A stretch of 12,297 bases of DNA from CAMQVM01 sp044433365 (lineage in GTDB: Bacteria; Bacteroidota; Bacteroidia; Bacteroidales; Rikenellaceae), in contig JAWXTR010000091.1 of NCBI GenBank assembly GCA_044433365.1, positions 1-12,297 on the forward strand, written 5' to 3'. The translations under genes were made by a program, and so were the position numbers. Positions 7,155 through 12,297 of the stretch are shown one piece after another. Each line of letters opens with the position of its first letter. Position 1 is the stretch's first letter. The notes under the pieces were generated by a model that saw nothing but the letters and a program-made list of their open reading frames with translations, was not told the origin of the DNA and did not search any database.

Positions 7155-7223
7155 TAATAATAATGTTTTTTATTTTGAGTGGTTTTAAGATTTTTTAATA
7201 GAATTATGATCTTTTGATCTCTC

Positions 7224-7279
7224 TTAGGGAATTTCTAAGAAATGGAGACTTGTATCTCTGTTTTTTAGGGTTCCCCTAA
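7224..7279 (+). terminator. Weak hairpin between fimbrillin genes
   Basis: TTAGGGAA (7224-7231) can pair with TTCCCCTAA (7271-7279) with one bulged C. A smaller stem TTAGGG-TTC-CCCTAA (about 7265-7279) competes with it. The AGGGAA/TTCCCT theme repeats that of 6016-6068, so both may derive from one intergenic hairpin family. The structure is 22 bp before the next ATG and might act in the leader instead. Confidence 0.35.
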
Positions 7280-7301
7280 CCTATTTAAATGTAAAAATTA
7301 C

Positions 7302-9296
7302 ATGAATACAAAATTTTTCAAAAAAATAACAAGGGGTGCGTTGGTTGCGCTTTCTTTAGTTGCTACTCTTGGCTTAGGGTCGTGTAGTATGGAGAAAGAT
7401 GATGTTGCTTTGGGTGCTCAAGGAGGTGAAGCGATTGTATTCAATGCTGAAATGGTAGACCCTAGTGGTGTTGATACTAAAGGTGCACTATACGATAACA
7501 GTACTTTTACTGAGTTCTATGTTTACGCTGCAAATATTTCTGATGATGGCGAGGTAGATTGGTTTATGGATGGTGTAAAAATCGTAAAACAGAACGATAA
7601 TTCTTGGATGCCAGAGGGTGGTGTGTCGTATATCGCTCCAACTGATGGCGAGAACCAATTCTTTGGTATCTCTGCACAAGCTCCGATTGATAAAACAAAT
7701 AGTGATGTTACTTTGGCTGAAAAAGGTATTGCTATTACTAAGTATACCACTAATAAGCCAACAAACTATACTGGTTATTTAGCTGCACAATACACAACTC
7801 CTGATAATTTCGATTATCAACCTAGCTTTATGTTTACTGATGCAGATATTAGTGATGGAAGTAGTTTAAGTTTTGAATTTAAACCACATACAAATGCTTT
7901 GCGTTTTACCTCTGATGGTGATTATACTATCGATGAACTTACTGTAAGTAATGTTGTTCTATCTCGTTTCTATTATTGGAATAGTGGAGCTTTTACTTCA
8001 TCTATTAGGGATTTTGATGCTAATAAAAGTGTAACAGTCGATGGTGGTTATGTAAATGTAGATGATGAGAATGAGAATGCTTATCTAATGTTGCCATCAA
8101 TATTTTACCTTTACGAAATCAAAGTAAGTGCAACACTTTCACATACTGACGAAAGCGGCACAACAACCAAAGAGGTAAGTTATACTTTGCCACAATTTGA
8201 TAGTTCGATAAAATCAGCTACTTACTTCACAGTAAACTTATCTACAGGTGAGTTTGTAGAGGATACACCAGAATTAGCACCAGCTGAGGGTGATGATTAT
8301 ACAACTAAAAGTGATGGTAATAGCGATTCTAACTGTTATATTGTAAATCCTACTACTGCTCAGCGTGTTTATCACTTCCCAGTTCAAGGTCGTATCAATG
8401 ATTATTGGGGTAACTATGCCAATGTATCTGCTAATACAATCGATATTGACGATCTTTCAACTTTAACTGTTGCGCAACTTTGGTCAGATTGCTCGATTGC
8501 TGCTGCTGGCGATGGTACTACTGATTTAGGTGTAACGCTTGTAGAAGGTGCTGATAGCGAAGTTGCTATGCAAGTAGTAGTTCCTGCTAGCTACAGTAAA
8601 GCAGGTAACGCTGTTTACGCAGTTAAAAAAGCAGATGGCACTATCCTTTGGAGCTGGCACTTGTGGGTTACTTCTTATAATCCAACAGGAACTTGTTTTG
8701 ATAGATTTATTGGTCAAAAAACAACAAATTCGCTTGATGGTGCTACTTTATATCAATTTGGTCGTAAAGATCCATTTACAAGCAGTGAGCTTACTATAAG
8801 TAGTACTTCTACAGTACAATCTAGTATTCAAAATCCAACAGTTGCTTATTCAAATGGTTCTCACAGCTGGTGTGCAAGTGGTTTAGCTACAGAAGATTAT
8901 ATCTGGGGTGATAAAAATAAAAAATATACTGCAGGTGCAAATAATCGTTCAAAATCTATATTCGACCCATCTCCTTATGGTTATTGTGTTGCTGATTATA
9001 AATATATGGATCAATATGATGGAGATTATTATGACTATATGATTATTAGATACAATGATTATTACCTAGATGAATGGTATGGTATTAAATTCTTCAATAC
9101 AATTTCATACACTGGTACTAGTTATGGTTCTTATAATGAGTCTGAGTCGGCAATGTGGTTGTGTGGTAATCCCAATGATACATTTGGAAATGTTACATCT
9201 TCTTTTTATAGATTCACAAGAAATAATAGTGGTAGTTTAGATTATGAATTCGCAGGATATGCAAATGCAAATGTTAAATATTTACTTCCAGTTTAA
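7302..9296 (+). CDS. Fimbrillin-family lipoprotein with FISUMP-like C-terminal half (664 aa)
   Basis: The signal peptide ends in lipobox LGLGSC (Cys28), followed by SMEKDD. The fimbrillin part spans about residues 40-325, with motif VDTKG (T59-K60-G61), FTEFYVYAAN, and LSFEFKPHTNALRFTSDGDYTIDELTV. After an acidic linker, a FISUMP-like region runs from about 343: NCYIVNP, RVYHFPVQGRIN, LWSWHLW (449-455), DRFIGQ, LYQFGRKDPF (483-492), IQNPTVAY and KSIFDPSPYGY (FDP at 554). It ends at KYLLPV. This region is common behind fimbrillin domains in Bacteroidales and is thought to sit at pilus tips. After PYGY the sequence departs from the usual R-x-P-x-x-x-E-W (here CVADYKYMDQYD) and is very rich in Tyr and Asp. 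It is a paralogue of the 697-aa gene downstream. No terminal truncation or frameshift is evident. Confidence 0.8.
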   Translation: MNTKFFKKITRGALVALSLVATLGLGSCSMEKDDVALGAQGGEAIVFNAEMVDPSGVDTKGALYDNSTFTEFYVYAANISDDGEVDWFMDGVKIVKQNDNSWMPEGGVSYIAPTDGENQFFGISAQAPIDKTNSDVTLAEKGIAITKYTTNKPTNYTGYLAAQYTTPDNFDYQPSFMFTDADISDGSSLSFEFKPHTNALRFTSDGDYTIDELTVSNVVLSRFYYWNSGAFTSSIRDFDANKSVTVDGGYVNVDDENENAYLMLPSIFYLYEIKVSATLSHTDESGTTTKEVSYTLPQFDSSIKSATYFTVNLSTGEFVEDTPELAPAEGDDYTTKSDGNSDSNCYIVNPTTAQRVYHFPVQGRINDYWGNYANVSANTIDIDDLSTLTVAQLWSDCSIAAAGDGTTDLGVTLVEGADSEVAMQVVVPASYSKAGNAVYAVKKADGTILWSWHLWVTSYNPTGTCFDRFIGQKTTNSLDGATLYQFGRKDPFTSSELTISSTSTVQSSIQNPTVAYSNGSHSWCASGLATEDYIWGDKNKKYTAGANNRSKSIFDPSPYGYCVADYKYMDQYDGDYYDYMIIRYNDYYLDEWYGIKFFNTISYTGTSYGSYNESESAMWLCGNPNDTFGNVTSSFYRFTRNNSGSLDYEFAGYANANVKYLLPV

Positions 9297-9335
9297 TGTA
9301 TAACAGAATTGTAATAATCTTTACTCTTCAAAAAC

Positions 9336-9359
9336 CATAAGGGTCTGATTGCCCCTATG
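9336..9359. terminator. Imperfect hairpin after the 664-aa gene
   Basis: CATAAGGG (9336-9343) faces CCCCTATG (9352-9359) across an 8-base loop with one A-C mismatch. It is the decayed counterpart of the perfect hairpin at 11784-11807. The run of A before it (9330-9334) would be a U-run on the opposite strand, so termination in the forward direction is uncertain. Confidence 0.4.
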
Positions 9360-9369
9360 ATTACGATTA

Positions 9370-9411
9370 ATTCGTAATGCGTAATTCGTAATGCGTAATT
9401 ATGAATTATGA
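9370..9411 (+). repeat. Short tandem repeats: two 14-bp and two 7-bp units
   Basis: ATTCGTAATGCGTA occurs at 9370-9383 and 9384-9397 and is followed by ATTATGA at 9398-9404 and 9405-9411. The second copy of the block (11818-11851) has one 7-bp unit fewer and one T-to-C change, which suggests slippage since the duplication. Confidence 0.8.
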
Positions 9412-9432
9412 ATTTCAATTGATTGCTCGGTT

Positions 9433-9556
9433 GTAGAGACGTAGCCCTGCTACGTCTGGGTTTGAATTTGGCTTGGCAAATTCAATTTTGATTGCTACGT
9501 AAGCTCATTTTGCTTTGCAAAATTCGATTTTAGACGTAGCAGGGCTACGTCTCTAC
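9433..9556. mobile_element. REPIN/MITE-like 124-bp element, copy 1
   Basis: The 25-bp ends (9433-9457 and 9532-9556) are exact inverted complements. Each end is also a hairpin on its own: AGACGTAG-CCCTG-CTACGTCT. Two more hairpins lie inside: GAATTTG-GCTTGG-CAAATTC and ATTTTGC-TTT-GCAAAAT. The element has no coding capacity and no obvious target-site duplication. GTAGAGACGT-type hairpins are widespread intergenic repeats in Bacteroidota. Mobility by a trans-acting transposase is inferred; a purely structural role as a processing or termination hairpin is equally possible. Confidence 0.65.
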
Positions 9557-9576
9557 TACTGTGTGCGGAAACAGTT

Positions 9577-9610
9577 TTTGAGAAAAAGCTAGAAAAATAA
9601 CTTAAAATTT
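9577..9610 (+). promoter_or_regulatory. Possible promoter in the repeated leader
   Basis: TTTG at 9577-9580 lies 22 bp before TAAAATTT (9603-9610), which approximates the Bacteroidota -33/-7 pair with slightly long spacing and a missing final G. The same bases occur at 12018-12051 before the next pilin gene. This is a weak call. Confidence 0.3.
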
Positions 9611-9648
9611 CAAACCTTTATCCGCATAAATTATAAATTATAAATGAT

Positions 9649-11742
9649 ATGAAATTAAATCTACGATTATTTAGAAATGCAGCGGTTGCGTTGTTTTCGG
9701 CTGCTATGGCTATCGGGCTAGGCTCGTGTAGCATGGAGAAAGAGGAGGTAATTGGGGGTGATAGCCAAAATAATGCTATTACATTCAATGCCGAGATGGT
9801 TATGCCTACATCGGGTGTAGCTACTAAGGGTGCGCTCTATGATAATACCACTTTTACTGAATTTACTGTCTATGGATATAATAGTGTAGATGGAGTGTTT
9901 ATGAGTGGGGTGAAGATGGTGAAAGAGGGTTCTACTTGGAAGCAATCTAACGAGGATCAAACTGTTTATGAATTTCCAACGGAGGGTGAGACTCGTTTTT
10001 ATGGCGTGTCGGCGCAGCAACCTGAGGGAAGTAGTTCGATTAGCGATTTTTTAACTGTTTCTACTAGTCCAAGTACGCACTTAACTTTATTTTATTACTC
10101 TTATAAAGATTCTGATGGAGATGGAGTTAACGATTTAACTATTGAATCGCAACCAAGCCTAATGCTTGCAACAGATACACGTGAAGCAGGCGAAAATTCA
10201 GTGGTTAACCTATCGTTTGCACCTGCGCTTACTGCTCTTTCGTTTTCAGCATCGGGTGATTATGTTATCGAATCGCTTAAGATGACTAACTATAAATATG
10301 GTGGTATATATAACCTTTCTACAGATGATGAATCATCGGTTTCATCTGTACTTGGGGGATATAATGTTTGGAATGCTAGTACATTAGAAAAAGAAATAGA
10401 TGTAGTAACTTCTGACAATAATACAGGAGATTTAACTTCCGAAACAGGTTATTTTATGATGGTTCCTCAAAATGCAGAGGATATAACTCTTAATGCAGAG
10501 GTTAAACATATCGACAGTGGTGAAACAAAGAGCATAACAGTAGTATTAGAAGCAAAAGAGCTAGAGGCATCGCACTACTACAACTATAATGTCGTTACTG
10601 GTGATTATGTTGAGCAAGGTGATCCTAATTATAAAGATCCTACAAGTGATAGTTACGATTATACGCTTAAAAGCGATGGTGGTGAGTCTAACTGTTATAT
10701 TATAAATCCACACTCTTCTTTGGAGCGTGTTTATCACTTCCCTATTGAGAATCGTATCAATACTTTCTGGAGTGATTATAGCTATGATAGTAGTAATCAA
10801 ATTAATGATGATACAGATCGTGCAAATCTATCAATTTCTCAACTTTGGAATGATGGTTCTACAGATCCAGAAACAAGCGGTTTGGATGTTCAATTGGTAA
10901 CTAACGATGAAGGTGTGAAAATTATGCAGGTTGTAGTTCCTGCTGGTTATTCAAACTATTGTAATGCTTTATATGCTGTTAAAAAAGGTAGCACTACACT
11001 TTGGAGCTGGCATTTATGGATGACTTCTTATAGTCCTACTAGCGATATGCTTGATAGATATATTGGTCAAACAAGTTATATGTCCTCTGCACACGGATAT
11101 GATGGTACAATGTTATACCAATATGGTCGTAAAGATCCTTTTGTTAGCAAAACTGCAGGATACTATACTTCATCTGTAGGTAGTATAAAAGAAGGTGTGC
11201 AAAATCCTACTAAATCGTATTCAAACTATTATTATTCTTATTCTAATAATTATTGGGCTTCTGATATCAAATATGATAATGTATGGGGAGATGTACAGCT
11301 AACTAATAAGACAACAGGTAAAAGTATATTTGACCCATCTCCTTATGGTTATCGTATCCCAAATAGAAATGAATGGGGTGATCTTGTTGGTATTGAAATG
11401 ATTCGTTATGATACAAGTGCCACTTATCCATATTTAAATTATTCTTCTACTTCATATGGCTCTATGTATTTCTATTGTACACAATATTTCCAAGGATCTA
11501 GGTTTAGATTAGGTGCAGCTACTGCGGCAATTTGGACTAATAATAGTACAAATAATAGTATCGCTACAGTATTTAGTCTCTATAGTGATAAAGTAGACAC
11601 GGGAGGAAATATACTTACAGATAAATATTCTACCGACATTTGTGATAGTGATCAAGGTTACACTTATCAATATGGTGAAAGCACAGATCGTGGTTACGCA
11701 AGTCCAAGAGACTTACTACCAGTAAGAAGTATAAAAGAGTAA
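9649..11742 (+). CDS. Fimbrillin-family lipoprotein with FISUMP-like C-terminal half (697 aa)
   Basis: The signal peptide ends in lipobox IGLGSC (Cys27), then SMEKEE, an acidic export-signal-like stretch. The fimbrillin part spans about residues 40-330, with motif VATKG (T59-K60-G61), FTEFTVYGYN, FAPALTALSFSASGDYVIESLKMTNY and GYFMMVPQNAEDITLNAEV. The FISUMP-like part begins near SNCYIINP (347) and contains LWSWHLW (451-457), DRYIGQ, LYQYGRKDPF (489-498), VQNPTKSY, and KSIFDPSPYGYRIPNRNEW (FDP at 561), the standard G-Y-R-x-P-x-x-x-E-W signature. It ends in SPRDLLPVRSIKE, the usual L-P-V-R close. It is a paralogue of the 664-aa gene and shares an identical leader and nearly identical signal peptide with the gene at 12090. 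Tip adhesin or alternative terminal pilin is inferred. Confidence 0.82.
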   Translation: MKLNLRLFRNAAVALFSAAMAIGLGSCSMEKEEVIGGDSQNNAITFNAEMVMPTSGVATKGALYDNTTFTEFTVYGYNSVDGVFMSGVKMVKEGSTWKQSNEDQTVYEFPTEGETRFYGVSAQQPEGSSSISDFLTVSTSPSTHLTLFYYSYKDSDGDGVNDLTIESQPSLMLATDTREAGENSVVNLSFAPALTALSFSASGDYVIESLKMTNYKYGGIYNLSTDDESSVSSVLGGYNVWNASTLEKEIDVVTSDNNTGDLTSETGYFMMVPQNAEDITLNAEVKHIDSGETKSITVVLEAKELEASHYYNYNVVTGDYVEQGDPNYKDPTSDSYDYTLKSDGGESNCYIINPHSSLERVYHFPIENRINTFWSDYSYDSSNQINDDTDRANLSISQLWNDGSTDPETSGLDVQLVTNDEGVKIMQVVVPAGYSNYCNALYAVKKGSTTLWSWHLWMTSYSPTSDMLDRYIGQTSYMSSAHGYDGTMLYQYGRKDPFVSKTAGYYTSSVGSIKEGVQNPTKSYSNYYYSYSNNYWASDIKYDNVWGDVQLTNKTTGKSIFDPSPYGYRIPNRNEWGDLVGIEMIRYDTSATYPYLNYSSTSYGSMYFYCTQYFQGSRFRLGAATAAIWTNNSTNNSIATVFSLYSDKVDTGGNILTDKYSTDICDSDQGYTYQYGESTDRGYASPRDLLPVRSIKE

Positions 11743-11783
11743 ACAAATAGGTTGAAAAGTTTAGAATAAACCTTTTTAAAAAT

Positions 11784-11807
11784 CATAGGGGTTTGATTGC
11801 CCCTATG
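11784..11807. terminator. Perfect hairpin after the 697-aa gene
   Basis: CATAGGGG (11784-11791) pairs fully with CCCCTATG (11800-11807) across an 8-base loop. The left flank TTTTTAAAAA would give the U-run on the minus-strand transcript, while the plus-strand side lacks one. It lies 41 bp after the stop codon. Confidence 0.5.
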
Positions 11808-11817
11808 GTTACGATTA

Positions 11818-11845
11818 ATTCGTAATGCGTAATTCGTAATGCGCA
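11818..11845 (+). repeat. Short tandem repeat, two 14-bp units
   Basis: ATTCGTAATGCGTA at 11818-11831 is followed by a copy with one T-to-C change at 11832-11845. This is the counterpart of 9370-9397. Confidence 0.75.
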
Positions 11846-11851
11846 ATTATA

Positions 11852-12095
11852 AATTTCAATTGATTGCTCGGTTGTAGAGACGTAGCCCTGCTACGTCTGG
11901 GTTTGAATTTGGCTTGGCAAATTCAATTTTGATTGCTACGTAAGCTCATTTTGCTTTGCAAAATTCGATTTTAGACGTAGCAGGGCTACGTCTCTACTAC
12001 TGTGTGCGGAAACAGTTTTTGAGAAAAAGCTAGAAAAATAACTTAAAATTTCAAACCTTTATCCGCATAAATTATAAATTATAAATGATATGAAA
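11852..12095 (+). repeat. 244-bp perfect direct repeat, copy 2 (pilin gene leader)
   Basis: Identical to 9411-9654. Identity stops at codon 3 of the downstream gene (cca here, tta in copy 1) and resumes at 12133-12188. The rest of this spacer (from 11743) holds the hairpin and tandem repeats listed separately; no other gene is seen. Confidence 0.93.
11874..11997. mobile_element. REPIN/MITE-like 124-bp element, copy 2
   Basis: Identical to 9433-9556, with 25-bp ends at 11874-11898 and 11973-11997. It sits at the same distance (92 bp) from the next pilin start, so it spread with the leader duplication rather than by an independent insertion. Confidence 0.65.
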
Positions 12096-12297
12096 CCAAA
12101 TTTACGATTTTTAAAAAATGCAGCTGTTGCTCTGTTTTCGGCTGCTATGGCTATCGGGCTAGGCTCGTGTAGCATGGAGAAAGAGGAGATATTGCCAAGC
12201 GGCGATAATCTTATTGTTTTTGATGCACAGGTAATGCAGCCAAATGGTGTGGTTGATACTCGTGGTAGCAAATACGATGCCGACGATTTTACAAAAT
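12090..12297 (+). CDS. Fimbrillin-family lipoprotein, N-terminal part (cut by window end)
   Basis: The frame is open from the ATG to the window edge, giving 69 visible residues. The signal peptide MKPNLRFLKNAAVALFSAAM leads to lipobox IGLGSC (Cys27) and SMEKEE, nearly identical to the 697-aa protein. After that the sequence diverges sharply (ILPSGDNLIVFDAQVMQPNG), but the family pattern holds: V-F-D/N-A strand, then VVDTRG (T57-R58-G59) and a following D-D-F. The size and C-terminal domain are unknown; a fimbrillin plus FISUMP-like architecture is likely by analogy with the two upstream paralogues. Confidence 0.78.
   Translation, partial: MKPNLRFLKNAAVALFSAAMAIGLGSCSMEKEEILPSGDNLIVFDAQVMQPNGVVDTRGSKYDADDFTK

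Larger units (their letters stand above)
9411..9654 (+). repeat. 244-bp perfect direct repeat, copy 1 (pilin gene leader)
   Basis: Every base of 9411-9654 is identical to 11852-12095, a constant offset of 2441 bp. The repeat holds a 124-bp inverted-end element, 92 bp of leader and the first six coding bases (ATGAAA) of the pilin gene. Lower similarity continues left to about 9332, and a further 56 bp of exact identity lies inside the signal-peptide region (9692-9747 against 12133-12188). No start box is certain within it. Confidence 0.93.

Noticed and set aside
8940..9296. A frameshift in the 664-aa gene explaining its odd C-terminus
   Set aside because: The frame continues through residues alignable to the paralogue (MIIRY, TSYGS, LLPV) and ends at the expected place, so divergence is the simpler reading.
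9433..9556. Insertion sequence with its own transposase
   Set aside because: Only 124 bp with no coding frame; at most a non-autonomous element.
1..12297. tRNA, rRNA or riboswitch genes
   Set aside because: No cloverleaf, ribosomal or known riboswitch signature was seen in any spacer.

Overview
The window is part of a type V pilus (fimbrillin) locus from a low-GC member of the Bacteroidales. The organism call rests on three things: a Bacteroidota-type tyrosine recombinase, lipoproteins whose cysteine is followed by acidic residues (CSMEKEE), and the set DUF3575 protein, DUF5119-type lipoprotein and fimbrillins. Genus cannot be decided from the sequence. All genes read left to right.

Positions 1-607: the 3' end of a tyrosine recombinase gene, then a 189-bp segment bounded by perfect 25-bp inverted repeats (349-373 and 513-537). 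Each repeat holds a textbook recombinase core site of two 7-bp arms around a 7-bp spacer. The only exact Bacteroidota -7 box seen inside (TATATTTG, 378-385, minus strand) points left, away from the pilus genes. The segment is best read as an invertible promoter captured in the OFF orientation.

Positions 608-3163: a tight two-gene unit (3-bp gap) encoding an outer-membrane DUF3575 protein with an OmpA-like N-terminal half and a DUF5119-type lipoprotein. After inversion the promoter would start about 100 bp upstream of this unit. A repeat-rich spacer (3164-3385) follows.

Positions 3386-12297: five consecutive fimbrillin-type lipoprotein genes. The first (864 aa) carries about five Ig-like (BIG2-type) domains behind its fimbrillin part. 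The second (320 aa) is a plain fimbrillin. The third and fourth (664 and 697 aa) are paralogues with a fimbrillin N-terminal half and a FISUMP-like C-terminal half. The fifth is cut by the window end. All five have a lipobox and, 27-33 residues after the lipid cysteine, a T-K/R-G motif that fits the proteolytic maturation site of type V pilins.

The fourth and fifth fimbrillin genes are preceded by the same 244-bp sequence (9411-9654 and 11852-12095, 100% identical, ending six bases into the coding region), and a further 56 bp of the signal-peptide region is identical. Each copy contains a 124-bp REPIN/MITE-like element with 25-bp inverted ends. The constant leader plus variable mature region resembles a cassette array, and recombination between the repeats would remove exactly one pilin gene. 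The inferred picture is a surface structure variable at two levels: ON/OFF by promoter inversion, and composition by repeat-mediated exchange of terminal pilins.
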